Below are positions 1 through 9,533 of a stretch of 64,000 bases of DNA, piece after piece. The translations under genes and the position numbers were made by a program. Each line of letters opens with the position of its first letter. Within the stretch, counting starts at the first letter, position 1. Source of the DNA: Thiorhodovibrio frisius (GTDB lineage: Bacteria > Pseudomonadota > Gammaproteobacteria > Chromatiales > Chromatiaceae); NCBI RefSeq assembly GCF_033954835.1, contig NZ_CP121471.1:2102501-2166500 (forward strand), given 5' to 3'. Below the pieces are notes generated by a model. It had not been told where the DNA came from. It did not search any database and worked only from the letters and a program-made list of their open reading frames with translations.

Positions 1-1
1 T

Positions 2-460
2 GCTGACATGCTGTTGGTGGCGGTGCTGATCACGCTTTTTAGTCTGGTGTTCCCAACGCTGAAAACTCTCGCAAGTCTGCTGTACTACCGCGCTCCAGTG
101 GGCACAGAGGGCGGCGCCTGGCGGTCAATTGTGCGCTTCTTTGCCCTGCGCTCGGGCAAATGGTCGATGGCGGATGTGCTGGTGGTGGCTGTCTTTATGG
201 CCTTTATTGGCTTTGACGGGCTGATCGACAGTCAACTCCTGACTCTGGCCGGCGGTCAAACTGCCCCGGCCAGCCTTGATGTGCTAACCACCAACGGCAC
301 GCGACTTTCGATTGGCTTTTTCATGTTTTTGAGCTTTGTGTTGGGCAGTCTCACCATCTCGACCCTGCTGGAAGCCGACCGCGCGCCGTCCAGTTCCAAG
401 TTAAATCCGGAACCAAACCGGGCGCCAAACCCCGAGCGAACCCGGGAGCCGGGCGCATGA
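2..460 (+). CDS. PqiA-like integral membrane protein, 5' end missing
   Basis: The reading frame is open to the window edge, so the N-terminus is missing; the first visible Met is at position 8. What remains has three hydrophobic segments and a motif of the form GKWSMxDVxVVAVxxA that is typical of paraquat-inducible protein A (PqiA/YebS) membrane domains. PqiA proteins sit in the inner membrane and work with MCE-domain proteins in envelope lipid transport. The last 25 residues are a Pro/Asn/Glu-rich hydrophilic tail. The stop codon overlaps the start of the next gene (ATGA), which suggests translational coupling. The family call rests on this motif and topology only. Confidence 0.6.
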   Translation, partial: ADMLLVAVLITLFSLVFPTLKTLASLLYYRAPVGTEGGAWRSIVRFFALRSGKWSMADVLVVAVFMAFIGFDGLIDSQLLTLAGGQTAPASLDVLTTNGTRLSIGFFMFLSFVLGSLTISTLLEADRAPSSSKLNPEPNRAPNPERTREPGA

Positions 461-1131
461 AAGCCATGATCCTGGCCGCCGGGCGCGGAAACCGCATGTG
501 TCCGCTGACCGATACCACGCCCAAGCCGCTGCTACCGGTGGCCGGCAAACCCCTGATTCAGTATCAGATCGAGCGGCTCGTGCGCGCGGGATTTCGCGAT
601 CTGGTCATCAACCACGCCCACCTTGGCGTCCAGATCGAGCAGGCGCTTGGCGATGGCCAGCGTTTTGGCGCGCGTATTTGCTATTCGCCCGAGGGTGAGG
701 GCAGAGCGCTCGAGACCGGCGGCGGAATTTTCAAAGCCCTGCCGCTGCTCGGCCCTGAGCCTTTCCTGGTCACCAATGGCGATATTTTTTCCAACATCGA
801 CTATAGCGCGCTGCGCCTCGCCGCTGGCGATCTGGTCACCCTGGTGCTGGTTGATAACCCGCCCCAGCATCCGCAAGGAGATTTCGTCCTTGGCGATCAT
901 GGCAAGCTGTTGAGCGAGGGCGAACGACGGCTGACCTTTGCTGGAGTCGGTCTCTATGACCCGGCGCTCTTTGCCAGCTGTCAGCCCGGCGCCTTCCCGC
1001 TCGCGCCCCTGCTCCGCCAGGCGATCAGTCAGGGGCGCGCCAGTGGTTACCATGACAAAGGGCAGTGGATGGACATAGGCACGCCCGAGCGTCTGGGGCA
1101 GCTTGAGAAAATCCTGAAATCCGATGTTTGA
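457..1131 (+). CDS. murU: Nucleotidyltransferase, MurU-like (N-acetylmuramate-1-phosphate uridylyltransferase family)
   Basis: 224-residue sugar-nucleotide transferase. The N-terminal loop [15 protein letters not shown] followed by [14 protein letters not shown] is the nucleotide-binding signature of the family, and [14 protein letters not shown] carries the metal-binding Asp. The size and the [14 protein letters not shown] segment fit MurU, which makes UDP-MurNAc from MurNAc-1-phosphate in cell-wall recycling; a related mannose-1-phosphate guanylyltransferase is the alternative. The ATG overlaps the stop of the PqiA-like gene. In many gammaproteobacteria murU lies next to the sugar kinase amgK, which is not visible here. 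Confidence 0.8.
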   Translation: MKAMILAAGRGNRMCPLTDTTPKPLLPVAGKPLIQYQIERLVRAGFRDLVINHAHLGVQIEQALGDGQRFGARICYSPEGEGRALETGGGIFKALPLLGPEPFLVTNGDIFSNIDYSALRLAAGDLVTLVLVDNPPQHPQGDFVLGDHGKLLSEGERRLTFAGVGLYDPALFASCQPGAFPLAPLLRQAISQGRASGYHDKGQWMDIGTPERLGQLEKILKSDV

Positions 1132-1167
1132 ATGCCAGCCACAGCCTAGCGCGCGCTGACTAACCCC

Positions 1168-2589
1168 ATGGGAAAAGAGATCACCGACAGCCGCTTTCAG
1201 TCGTCTGATTTCACCGAGTTTCAGCAGCGCCTGGAGCAGGAGACCGAGAGCCTTGCGCGTCTCTTTGCCGAGGATGGATTGGCTGTTGGCCCGCGAGAGG
1301 TGGGCGTTGAACTCGAAACCTACCTGATCGACCGCCATGGCGCGCCGGCGGATGCCATTGAGTCCGTGCTGGCCGCGCTTGATGATCCGCTGGTGGTGCC
1401 TGAACTGGCGCGCTTTAATCTGGAGCTCAACACCACGCCGCGCCGTCTCGAGGGCAATGCTTTCAGTCAGCTTGCCGCAGAACTCGATGCCCGTCTGGCC
1501 CGTTGTCGCCAGGCATCAGCGGCGGCCGGGGCGCGGGTGGTCGCCATCGGTATTCTGCCCACCCTGCGTCCTGATCACTTGGTGCTCGCGCGCATGACCG
1601 AGCGTCAGCGTTTCCAGGCGCTGAACGAGCAAATTTTTTCTTTGCGCCGCGACCGGCCAATCCGCATCGACATCAGCGGTGAGGAGCAAGTCCAGCTGTT
1701 GCAGCCCAATGTGATGCTGGAGGCTGCCGCGACGGCCTTTCAGATTCACCTCAAGATGACGGCGGCGGAATCGGCACGCTACTACAATGCCGCTAAAATT
1801 TTGTCCGCGCCCATGGTGGCGGTGGGGGCGAATTCGCCCCTGCTGTTCGGGCGCGAACTTTGGGCTGAAAGCCGTATTCCGCTGTTTGAGCAGGCGGTGT
1901 CTGTTGGTGGCCCGGCGCTGCGGGAACGTTTTGGCTTTGGTGTGCGTTATGCCAAGGGCTCGGTGATGGAATGTTTTCGCGCCAATGTCAGTCGCTACTC
2001 GGTGCTGCTGCCGGAGCTGAGCGATACCCCGCCCGAAGCCCTGGCGCATCTGTGTTTGCACAATGGTACCATCTGGCGCTGGAATCGCCCGCTGATCGGC
2101 TTTGAGCCCGATGGCAGGCCCCATTTGCGCCTGGAGCATCGGGTGCTGTCAGCCGGGCCGACGGTCGCCGACAATCTGGCCAATGCGGCATTCTTTATCG
2201 GCGCCTTGCACGGGCTTGCCATCGCCGAGCAACCAGCGGAGGAACGCCTGCGGTTCTGGCAGGCCAAGCGCAATTTCTATCGCGCCGCCCAGTATGGTCT
2301 CCAGGCGCGACTGGTCTGGCGCGACGGTGCTGAAGTTCCAGTCGCGCGGCTGATCGAGGACGAACTGGTCCCCTTAGCGCGCGAGGGTCTGACTCACCTT
2401 GGCATCGACCGCGATGAAATTCGCCACTGGCTCGACATTATTGCTGCGCGTGCCCGCCTTGGTCGCACCGGTTCGGCCTGGCAATGCGCTTGGGCCGCGC
2501 GTCACGGCACCCGCTGGGACGAGCTGACCCAAGCCTATTTGGCCAAACAGGAAAGCGGCCGTCCGGTGCACGAGTGGACGCTGGACTAA
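1168..2589 (+). CDS. Glutamate-cysteine ligase family 2 (GCS2)-type carboxylate-amine ligase
   Basis: 473 residues. The VGVELETYLID segment (about residues 35-45) with Glu residues for ATP/Mg binding, NLELNTTPRR, and the central region IHLKMTAAESARYYNAAKILSAPMVAVGANSPLLFG are typical of the GCS2 family, which joins the gamma-carboxylate of glutamate or a similar acid to an amine using ATP. Members range from true glutamate-cysteine ligases to ligases of unknown substrate, so the exact reaction cannot be assigned. The stop overlaps the start of the next gene (TAATG); that neighbour is a zinc amidohydrolase-like protein, so the pair may make and break, or trim, the same amide. Confidence 0.75.
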   Translation: MGKEITDSRFQSSDFTEFQQRLEQETESLARLFAEDGLAVGPREVGVELETYLIDRHGAPADAIESVLAALDDPLVVPELARFNLELNTTPRRLEGNAFSQLAAELDARLARCRQASAAAGARVVAIGILPTLRPDHLVLARMTERQRFQALNEQIFSLRRDRPIRIDISGEEQVQLLQPNVMLEAAATAFQIHLKMTAAESARYYNAAKILSAPMVAVGANSPLLFGRELWAESRIPLFEQAVSVGGPALRERFGFGVRYAKGSVMECFRANVSRYSVLLPELSDTPPEALAHLCLHNGTIWRWNRPLIGFEPDGRPHLRLEHRVLSAGPTVADNLANAAFFIGALHGLAIAEQPAEERLRFWQAKRNFYRAAQYGLQARLVWRDGAEVPVARLIEDELVPLAREGLTHLGIDRDEIRHWLDIIAARARLGRTGSAWQCAWAARHGTRWDELTQAYLAKQESGRPVHEWTLD

Positions 2590-3632
2590 TGGCGCCCCCA
2601 AAGCTGTCACTCATCGAGCTCAACCAGCTCCCTCCCGGTCTGCTCGATTGCGACAGCCAGTCGCTTGCGTCCATTCTCGGTGGCCCGGCCTTGATCCACC
2701 TCTCAGGTGAGCGCAAGCCAGCGCTTTTTGTCTCAGTGCTGATGCATGGCAATGAAAGCGTCGGCTGGGATGCCATGCGCCTGGTGTTGCGCGAGCGTCT
2801 TGGAAAAGACGGGGCAGGGCGGCTACCACGGGCGCTCAGTCTGTTCATCGGTAATCCAGCTGCGGCGGCAGTTGGTCTGCGCCACCTGCCAGAGCAGCCG
2901 GACTTTAACCGCGTCTGGCCCGGTAGCGAGCTTGCGCCGACGACACCGGAGCATGCCATCATGGCGCGCGTGGTCGAGCGGATGTCGGCGCGCGGCTGCT
3001 TTGCCAGCATCGATTTGCACAACAATACTGGCAACAACCCGCACTATGGCTGTCTCAATCGCATTGAGCCGCCTTTTTTGCAGCTTGCCGCGCTCTTTTC
3101 GCGTACTGTGGTGTATTTCATCCGCCCGCGCGGGGTGCAGTCCCAGGCCTTTGCCGAACTCTGCCCGGCGGTGACACTCGAATGCGGCAAAGCCGGCCAG
3201 CAGTATGGCATTGAGCATGCGCGCAATTACATTGACAGCTGTCTGGACTTGGACTCACTGAGCGACCAGCCGCCACCCGCGCAGGATATCGATCTTTTCC
3301 ACACCGTGGCCCAGGTTAAGATCGCCACCGGACTGGAGTTCGGCTTTCCTCCCCGCGCGGCCGAGCTGCTGCTGTCGCCTGAACTGGAACAGTTTAACTT
3401 CCGCGAGCTTGCCGCCGGCACGCCCTTCGCTCGCTTGGATTCGGCCAAGGAGGCCGCGTTCGATGTGCGCGATGAAAACGGCCAGGATGTTGGCGCGCGC
3501 TTCTTTGAACTCAAGGAACGCGAACTGCGCCTGCGCATCCCTGCCATGCCCTCAATGCTTACCCGCGATGAGCGGGTCATTCGTCAGGACTGCCTGTGCT
3601 ACCTGATGGAACGCTACAAGATCGGCGCTTGA
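2589..3632 (+). CDS. Aspartoacylase / succinylglutamate desuccinylase-like zinc hydrolase (M14 superfamily)
   Basis: 347 residues when started at the ATG at 2589, which overlaps the upstream stop (TAATG); a longer frame opens at 2484 inside the upstream gene and is unlikely. HGNE (zinc ligands His and Glu), FNRVWPG, IDLHNNTGNNP (third zinc ligand His) and TLECGKAG (catalytic Glu region) are the AstE/ASPA signature. The family cleaves N-acyl amino acids such as N-acetylaspartate or N-succinylglutamate in the cytoplasm. No ast genes are nearby, so arginine catabolism is unlikely. Coupling to the GCS2-type ligase is the main clue to its job. Confidence 0.75.
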   Translation: MAPPKLSLIELNQLPPGLLDCDSQSLASILGGPALIHLSGERKPALFVSVLMHGNESVGWDAMRLVLRERLGKDGAGRLPRALSLFIGNPAAAAVGLRHLPEQPDFNRVWPGSELAPTTPEHAIMARVVERMSARGCFASIDLHNNTGNNPHYGCLNRIEPPFLQLAALFSRTVVYFIRPRGVQSQAFAELCPAVTLECGKAGQQYGIEHARNYIDSCLDLDSLSDQPPPAQDIDLFHTVAQVKIATGLEFGFPPRAAELLLSPELEQFNFRELAAGTPFARLDSAKEAAFDVRDENGQDVGARFFELKERELRLRIPAMPSMLTRDERVIRQDCLCYLMERYKIGA

Positions 3633-3745
3633 TCGTCTCGCTCGCCGCCGGCTTTGAAGCCAGCTTGAAGCCAGCTTGAATCGGGCGCAAAACCCGCATA
3701 ATGGGCGCAAACAGATAAAGCCCAAACACTCAGGAAATCCGCTGT

Positions 3746-5101
3746 ATGGAACCCGAGAGCAATCCTCTGACCGACCGCATTGATGCCCTGCATGCCGTGC
3801 TCGAGTCCGGCTCGGTCAAAAAAGCCCAGCGCATGCTTAATGCGCTGCATCCGGCCGAGATTGGCCATGTGATTGAGTCCCTGCCGCCGCCGCAGCGTCA
3901 GCTCCTGTGGGAGCTGCTTGACCCGAACATCGAGGGTGAAGCGCTGCTCTATCTGCACGACGATGTGCGCGACGACATCTTAAGCCGCATGAGCTCGGAC
4001 CGCATTCTGGCTGCGGCCGAAAGCCTGGACTCCGACGACCTGGCCGCCCTGATCCGCGATCTGCCGAGCACCATCACTTGGGAGGTGCTAAACAGCCTGG
4101 ACCAGCAACGTCGCGAGCGTCTGGAAATCTCCCTGGCTTATCCGGAGGATAGCGCCGGCGCTCTGGTCAACAGCGACACCGTCAGCGTGCGCCCGGAGGT
4201 GACGCTCGACGTGGTGATGCGCTTTCTACGCCGTTACAAAGACGGGCTGCCAAACCTGACCGACAATCTCATCGTCGTCAATCGGGCTGGCCGTTATCTC
4301 GGCGTTCTTTACTTGAGTGATCTGCTTACGCACGATCCCGACGAATCTGTCGCCGAGGCTATGACCCTGGATGTGCAGCCCATTCTCGCGACCACCAACG
4401 CCCGCGAGGTGGCCAGTCGTTTCGAGGCGCACGATCTGGTATCGGCCCCGGTCATCGACGATCAGGGGCAGGTGCTCGGGCGCATTACTGTCGATGACGT
4501 GATGGACCTGATCCGCGAGGAAGCCGAGCACCAGTTCATGGGGCAGGCGGGTTTGAGCGAGACCGAGGACATGTTCGCTCCGGTGTTGCTCAGCGCTCGC
4601 CGTCGCGCGCTCTGGCTGGGGGTGAATTTGCTCACGGCTTTTTTGGCTGCCTGGGTGATTGGCCGCTTCGAGGCCACCATTCAGCAGATCGTCGCCCTGG
4701 CGGTGCTGATGCCGGTGGTCGCCAGCATGGGCGGCATCGCCGGCACCCAGACACTCACGCTTGCCATCCGTGGCATCGCCATCGGCCAGCTCTCGGTGAA
4801 AAATATCCGATGGCTGCTCGGCAAGGAAATGGCCGTGGCACTGCTCAATAGCCTCATTTGGTCGCTGGTGGTGGCCGGAATTGCGTTTTTGTGGTTCGGC
4901 AGTCGCGACATCGCACTCATCATCGCGGTGGCCATCGCGCTAAACCTGCTCGTCGCCACCTTTACCGGTGCGCTCTTGCCGCTACTGCTGCGCCGCCTCG
5001 GCATCGACCCGGCGCTGGCTGGCGGTGTCATTCTCACCACGGTGACCGACGTGGTGGGCTTTATGGCGTTTCTTGGTCTGGCGACCCTGTTTTTGCTGTG
5101 A
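3746..5101 (+). CDS. mgtE: Magnesium transporter MgtE
   Basis: 451 residues, the usual MgtE length. The order is an N-terminal helical MgtE_N domain (about 10-125), paired CBS domains (about 130-255, including RYLGVLYLSDLL and DQGQVLGRITVDDVMDLI), a connecting helix, and five membrane helices (about 285-450) with the pore segment PVVASMGGIAGTQTLTLAIRG. MgtE is a dimeric inner-membrane Mg2+ channel whose cytosolic domains close the pore when Mg2+ is high. The start ATG is preceded by CAGGAAA. The leader is short, with no visible Mg riboswitch. Confidence 0.93.
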   Translation: MEPESNPLTDRIDALHAVLESGSVKKAQRMLNALHPAEIGHVIESLPPPQRQLLWELLDPNIEGEALLYLHDDVRDDILSRMSSDRILAAAESLDSDDLAALIRDLPSTITWEVLNSLDQQRRERLEISLAYPEDSAGALVNSDTVSVRPEVTLDVVMRFLRRYKDGLPNLTDNLIVVNRAGRYLGVLYLSDLLTHDPDESVAEAMTLDVQPILATTNAREVASRFEAHDLVSAPVIDDQGQVLGRITVDDVMDLIREEAEHQFMGQAGLSETEDMFAPVLLSARRRALWLGVNLLTAFLAAWVIGRFEATIQQIVALAVLMPVVASMGGIAGTQTLTLAIRGIAIGQLSVKNIRWLLGKEMAVALLNSLIWSLVVAGIAFLWFGSRDIALIIAVAIALNLLVATFTGALLPLLLRRLGIDPALAGGVILTTVTDVVGFMAFLGLATLFLL

Positions 5102-5528
5102 GCGCATCGGTATCCCAATTGCAAACTCGTTTTCGATTGTGGGCTGGGTGACGGACGCTTAAGACGCTTAAGTTTAGAAAGCAAGCAATGGACGCTGCCG
5201 TGTATTTCGAGACCATTGTCGGCGGATTTCGCGCGTAGTCTAGGTATTCTTACGCATAGGCATTTCTGCCAAGACCGCCTAGAGTCTTTCCGGGTTGCGT
5301 CGTGTCGCGGGCTGAAGTTCCATTACGAAGGCTCCAAATCCTAACGCTCATGGTCCCGATCACCCTGGATAATGAATCCCTGTGATTCACATGAGGGTTC
5401 CAGTCCTTCCTACTCCATTCAGACTTCAGCCTGAGTGCGTCGCTTCATCCTTTCGATCCTTTATTGATTCGGCCTCCCACCGGCTTCCCAGCGGAGGCGA
5501 ATTCCCTACGATCCAAAAGGTAATGCTT
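5102..5528. other. Intergenic region with dispersed repeat copy
   Basis: 427 bases between mgtE and the arylsulfatase. Positions 5108-5155 match, with changes, one arm of the large palindrome at 27.2-27.4 kb (GGTAT-CCCAATTGCAAACT followed by a CTGGGTGACGG segment). A direct repeat GACGCTTAA occurs at about 5154-5172. The rest probably holds the sulfatase promoter and leader, but I see no convincing -35/-10 pair or operator. Confidence 0.45.
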
Positions 5529-7358
5529 ATGTCTGTTGATCCATACCACAATGGCGGGCCGATGCTCGCAAAACCCGATGCTTTGCGCCATCGACTGACG
5601 GCCCCGCTTGCCGTCGCCCTGACCTTAAACTTTGCGCTGCCCTACGCGGCGGCGGCCCCGGATGCAGAATCCGCCAACCCGCGCGGCGCAACCACAGGCC
5701 CAACCTCGGCCAAGGGGTATGACTTTCCTGGGCATTTCATTCATCTCAAGGCCGAGAAGCCGGCCGACAACATGTATCCGGTCATCGCCCATCCGGAGCA
5801 AGAGAACGCCGCGCGCGAGAAGCTCGCCGAATTGGAGAAGAAAACCGGCAAGAAGCCCAATGTGCTGATCTTCCTGCTCGACGACGTGGGCTGGATGGAT
5901 CCCGGCTTCAACGGCGGTGGCGTGGCCGTCGGTAATGCCACGCCCAACATGGATGAGCTGGCGCAAGACGGGTTGCTGCTGACCTCGGCCTACTCGACGC
6001 CGTCCTGCTCACCGAGTCGCGCGACCATTCACACCGGTCAGAATCCGCTGCATCACGGCATCCTGCGCCCGCCGATGTATGGCGAGCCGGGCGGCCTTGA
6101 CGGTGCCATCACCTTGCCCAAGCTGCTCAAGAAACACGGCTATGTCACCCAGGGCGTTGGCAAGTGGCACATGGGTGAGAACAAGGGCTCGTTGCCACAG
6201 AATGTCGGCTATGACGACTATGTCGGCTTTCTGGGCGTCTCGGATATGTATACCGAATGGCGCGATCTCTATTTTAACCCCGAGGTCGCTCTCTCGCCGG
6301 CGCGCTTCAAGATGATGCAGGAGGATGGCTTTGACCACCACGAGGTCCATTGCACCGCCGATGACACCGAGCAATGCAAGGACGGCAAGCTGATCGACCT
6401 CGACTACATCAAAGACCTTGACACCCACTGGAAGGACGTCAGCCTAGCCTTTCTCGACAAAATGAAGGACAGCGACGAGCCGTTCTTCCTCTATCACGCC
6501 ACCCGTGGTTGCCATTTCGACAACTATCCGCCCGATGAATACCTGGGCAAATCGGCCGCGCATACCGTCTATAGTGATTGCATCGTGCAGATGGATGATA
6601 TCTTCGGGGCCTTGGTCGACAAGCTTGAAGAAACCGGCCAGCTTGAGAACACCTTGATCCTGCTCACCTCCGACAATGGGCCGGAATGTGAAATCCCGCC
6701 GCATGGTCGCACCCCATTCCGCGGCTGTAAGGGGTCGAGCTGGGAAGGCGGTGTGCGCGTGCCGACCTTCGCCTATTGGAAAGGCATGATCCCGTCACGT
6801 CGCTCCGATGGCCTGTTCGACTTTGCCGATATTCTGCCCACCGTGATGTCAATGACCGGCGTTTCCGGGGCCGACCTGGCTGGAGAGTTCTCCGACGTTA
6901 CCTACATCGACGGCGTCGATCAGCTGCCCTTCCTGCTGGCCGATGATGGTCTGTCAAGCCGGCGCAGTCGTCCCTACACCATCAACCAGTACTTCGGTGG
7001 CATTCGGATCGATGAGTTCAAATTGGTCTGGACCGGGGAGATTGAGAACGGGGTGGTGCAAAAAGGCGATTTTGGCGGCTTCAGCGGTTCGGTCTTCACC
7101 GAAAGTGGCGGCGCTATTATGTTTAATCTCTACACTAACCCACAGGAAGACGTGAGCATCGGTGTTCGCCATATTCCAATGTACGTTCCGCTCGAGGGAG
7201 CGGCTGGCGCCTATATGGCCGACCTGATGAAGTATCCGCCGCAGTTCAAGATCGGCTTTATCAGCAACAACCCGCCGATGTATGACCTTGCGCCGAAAGA
7301 GCAAAAGGCCGTGCAGAAGATGCTTGATGAGCGAGGTATGGGGCGTCCAACCCCCTGA
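5529..7358 (+). CDS. Exported arylsulfatase (type I, formylglycine-dependent)
   Basis: 609 residues from the ATG at 5529, which has AAAGG 8 bases upstream; the frame opens earlier at 5382 but without such a site. A signal peptide follows (hydrophobic run APLAVALTLNFALPYAAAA). NVLIFLLDDVGWMDPG supplies metal ligands, and SCSPSRATIHTG carries the CxPSR motif in which the Cys (residue 160) is converted to formylglycine. GVGKWHMG and TSDNGPE complete the active site. It should hydrolyse sulfate esters in the periplasm. Activity needs a formylglycine-generating enzyme, not found in this window. A terminator follows, so the phosphatase downstream is separately transcribed. Confidence 0.9.
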   Translation: MSVDPYHNGGPMLAKPDALRHRLTAPLAVALTLNFALPYAAAAPDAESANPRGATTGPTSAKGYDFPGHFIHLKAEKPADNMYPVIAHPEQENAAREKLAELEKKTGKKPNVLIFLLDDVGWMDPGFNGGGVAVGNATPNMDELAQDGLLLTSAYSTPSCSPSRATIHTGQNPLHHGILRPPMYGEPGGLDGAITLPKLLKKHGYVTQGVGKWHMGENKGSLPQNVGYDDYVGFLGVSDMYTEWRDLYFNPEVALSPARFKMMQEDGFDHHEVHCTADDTEQCKDGKLIDLDYIKDLDTHWKDVSLAFLDKMKDSDEPFFLYHATRGCHFDNYPPDEYLGKSAAHTVYSDCIVQMDDIFGALVDKLEETGQLENTLILLTSDNGPECEIPPHGRTPFRGCKGSSWEGGVRVPTFAYWKGMIPSRRSDGLFDFADILPTVMSMTGVSGADLAGEFSDVTYIDGVDQLPFLLADDGLSSRRSRPYTINQYFGGIRIDEFKLVWTGEIENGVVQKGDFGGFSGSVFTESGGAIMFNLYTNPQEDVSIGVRHIPMYVPLEGAAGAYMADLMKYPPQFKIGFISNNPPMYDLAPKEQKAVQKMLDERGMGRPTP

Positions 7359-7377
7359 TCCGCGTGTTTTGAACTGT

Positions 7378-7449
7378 CCCGGCGCATGACGCCGGGCAAC
7401 CCATGACGCATGATCCTGGTCATCCCGGATCATGCGTCTTTATGTTTTG
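7378..7449 (+). terminator. Double-hairpin rho-independent terminator
   Basis: A first hairpin CCCGGCG/CGCCGGG (7378-7396) is followed by a perfect 12-bp stem, GACGCATGATCC at 7405-7416 paired with GGATCATGCGTC at 7427-7438, and then TTTATGTTTT. It lies 20 bases after the arylsulfatase stop. Confidence 0.85.
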
Positions 7450-7619
7450 CGCGAAGTTTGCTAGAAGCTATTTCGCTCCATCGAACACTGTGCATGCGGC
7501 TAAGCCGCTTGGCTGTGCCTTGCATGCTTTCTCTATACAGCAGTACCTGATCGGCTTTCCCTGCGGGCGCACCAGAAGTGCCCGCAACATCTGCGACCCT
7601 AACCAAAGGTGATACCCAA

Positions 7620-8663
7620 ATGCATACCAAAATCAAAGGTAACCGCAAGCCGCTGAGCCTGTTGTGGCCTGCGGCGCTGGTGCTTGCTGGCCTCGGCGCG
7701 ACCGGCGCGCTCTTTGCCGCAGACACTGACCCACTAGCGTCTTGGACGACTGGTGACAGCAAACAGGCGATCATCGAGTTTGTGGACAAGGTCACCACGC
7801 CAGGCTCGCCCGACTTCGTGCCGCCTGAGGACCGCATTGCCACCTTCGACAACGACGGCACACTCTGGCCGTCGCACCCCATTTACACCCAGCTCGCCTT
7901 TGCCCTGGACCGGGTGAAGGCGCTGGCTCCCCAGCACCCGGAGTGGAAGACGACAGAGCCCTTCAAGTCGGTGCTTGCCAACGATCTGGCCGGCATTGCG
8001 GCGAGCGGAGAAAAGGGCATTCTTGAGCTGGTCATGGCGACCCATGCCGGCATGAGCACGGCCGAGTTTGAACAGATCGTGACCGACTGGTTCAAGACCG
8101 CCAAGCATCCGAAGTTCGACCGGCGCTACACCGAGCTAGCCTACCAGCCGATGCTCGAACTGCTCGACTACCTGCGCGACAATGGCTTCACCACCTACAT
8201 CGTCTCCGGCGGCGGCATCGAGTTCATGCGGCCGATGACCATGGAGGTCTACGGCATACCCGCACAGCAGGTGATCGGTTCATCGATCAAGACCGAGTAC
8301 AAGGTGGTCGACGGCAAGCCCGAGCTGATACGTAAACCCGAGGTGAACTTCATCGACGACAAAACGGGCAAGCCGGTCGGCATCAATCAGTTCATCGGCA
8401 AGCGTCCCATCGCCGCCTTCGGCAATTCCGATGGCGACCGGCAGATGCTCGAATGGACTGGCGCAGGCGCGGGCGCGCGCTTGATGATGCTGGTTTTCCA
8501 CGACGACGCGAAGCGCGAATACGCCTACGGCCCCGCCGAGGGGCTGCCCGACACCAAGTTCGGCACCTTCAGCCAGGACCTGATGGACGAGGCCAAGGCT
8601 AAGGGCTGGTCCGTGATCAGCATAAAGGACGATTGGAAGCGCATCTTCGCTCCTGATCAATGA
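7620..8663 (+). CDS. Exported HAD-superfamily phosphatase
   Basis: 347 residues from the ATG at 7620, preceded by AAAGGTGA at good spacing; the upstream in-frame start at 7578 lacks one. The N-terminus is a signal peptide (basic start, then LLWPAALVLAGLGATGALFA). Motif I is IATFDNDGTLWP (DxDGT, catalytic Asp), motif II is YIVSGGGIEFMRP, and motif IV is AAFGNSDGDRQMLEW. This matches the exported HAD-IB-like phosphoserine-phosphatase relatives. The substrate is unknown; the neighbouring exported sulfatase suggests scavenging of phosphate or sulfate esters, but that is inference. Confidence 0.85.
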   Translation: MHTKIKGNRKPLSLLWPAALVLAGLGATGALFAADTDPLASWTTGDSKQAIIEFVDKVTTPGSPDFVPPEDRIATFDNDGTLWPSHPIYTQLAFALDRVKALAPQHPEWKTTEPFKSVLANDLAGIAASGEKGILELVMATHAGMSTAEFEQIVTDWFKTAKHPKFDRRYTELAYQPMLELLDYLRDNGFTTYIVSGGGIEFMRPMTMEVYGIPAQQVIGSSIKTEYKVVDGKPELIRKPEVNFIDDKTGKPVGINQFIGKRPIAAFGNSDGDRQMLEWTGAGAGARLMMLVFHDDAKREYAYGPAEGLPDTKFGTFSQDLMDEAKAKGWSVISIKDDWKRIFAPDQ

Positions 8664-8702
8664 GCGCCAGGACGCAACCCGCTGACGAGCGATCCAACAA
8701 TT

Positions 8703-8727
8703 GACCAATTTCCGATTGGTATAAACA
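8703..8727. repeat. Short palindrome related to dispersed element
   Basis: ACCAAT-TTCCG-ATTGGT followed by ATAAAC, just before the gene at 8731. The core resembles TTTGCGATTGGTATA in the elements at 27.38 and 55.87 kb. It could be an operator or a small fragment of that repeat family. Confidence 0.35.
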
Positions 8728-8730
8728 GAG

Positions 8731-9525
8731 ATGACCTCCTTTTTTTATCAAATTCCGATTTGGGGCGTGGTTCTGCTGTTTTTCGTCCTCGTGATGATCG
8801 CGATCGAGATCGGTTATCGCGCCGGGCATCGCACCAAGGAATTTTGGGAGAGCGCGGAGGCCGGTGGGGGCAATGTCGTTCTCTCGTCGATGTTGCTGCT
8901 GCTTGGGCTGATCCTGGCGCTGACCTTCTCAGCCAGTGTGGGCAATCACCAGTCCCGGCAGAAGGCCGTGATCACTGACGCGAATGCGATCGGCAAGGTG
9001 TTTCTGCTGGCCGATCTGGTCGCCAAACCTGAGGATCAGAAATTAAAGAAGGCGCTGCTTGAGTACGCGCGCACTCAGGTCATTACGAGAAGTGACGCAC
9101 TCAGTTCCCAAAAGCTCCAGGATTTGATCCAGGAGTCGACGCGCGCGGCAGCCGCGATCTGGCAGCTTACCGAAGAGATTGTGCAAGAGAAGGAGGCTGG
9201 TGCGTTCGATGTGTCTCTCGGCTTGGCGGTGACGGATCTTTTTGGTTCGCACCGCCTGCGCAATTGGAATGTTTTTTACCGACTACCGGGCATTGTGCTC
9301 GCCATTTTGGTGATCATCGCCACAGCTTCTCTGGCAATCGGCGGCTTTAACGCCGGCATTTCAGGGAGAATCAGCCGTTCGCGGATGACGGCTCTCGCCC
9401 TGGTTCTGTCCGGTGTCATGCTGCTGCTTGTGGATATTGACCACCCAGTGTCCGGCTTTATCCAGGTGGACCAGGAGGTTATCCAGACGCTCATTGACCA
9501 AATACAGCAGGACCTTGGGCAGTAG
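8731..9525 (+). CDS. DUF4239/bestrophin-like membrane protein
   Basis: 264 residues with two membrane helices near the N-terminus (about 9-29 and 50-70) and two near the C-terminus (about 192-212 and 220-240), separated by a soluble helical part. The first pair with GHRTKEFWESAE and LTFSASVGNHQSRQKAVITDANAIG is the pattern of the DUF4239 bestrophin-like family, for which no function is established. The start ATG has only a weak AGAG upstream. It faces the convergent response-regulator gene with 8 bases between stops. Confidence 0.6.
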   Translation: MTSFFYQIPIWGVVLLFFVLVMIAIEIGYRAGHRTKEFWESAEAGGGNVVLSSMLLLLGLILALTFSASVGNHQSRQKAVITDANAIGKVFLLADLVAKPEDQKLKKALLEYARTQVITRSDALSSQKLQDLIQESTRAAAAIWQLTEEIVQEKEAGAFDVSLGLAVTDLFGSHRLRNWNVFYRLPGIVLAILVIIATASLAIGGFNAGISGRISRSRMTALALVLSGVMLLLVDIDHPVSGFIQVDQEVIQTLIDQIQQDLGQ

Positions 9526-9533
9526 CTGCTGTT

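Noticed and set aside
7359-7619. One operon of sulfatase and phosphatase
   Set aside because: A strong terminator lies between them, so separate transcription is more likely.
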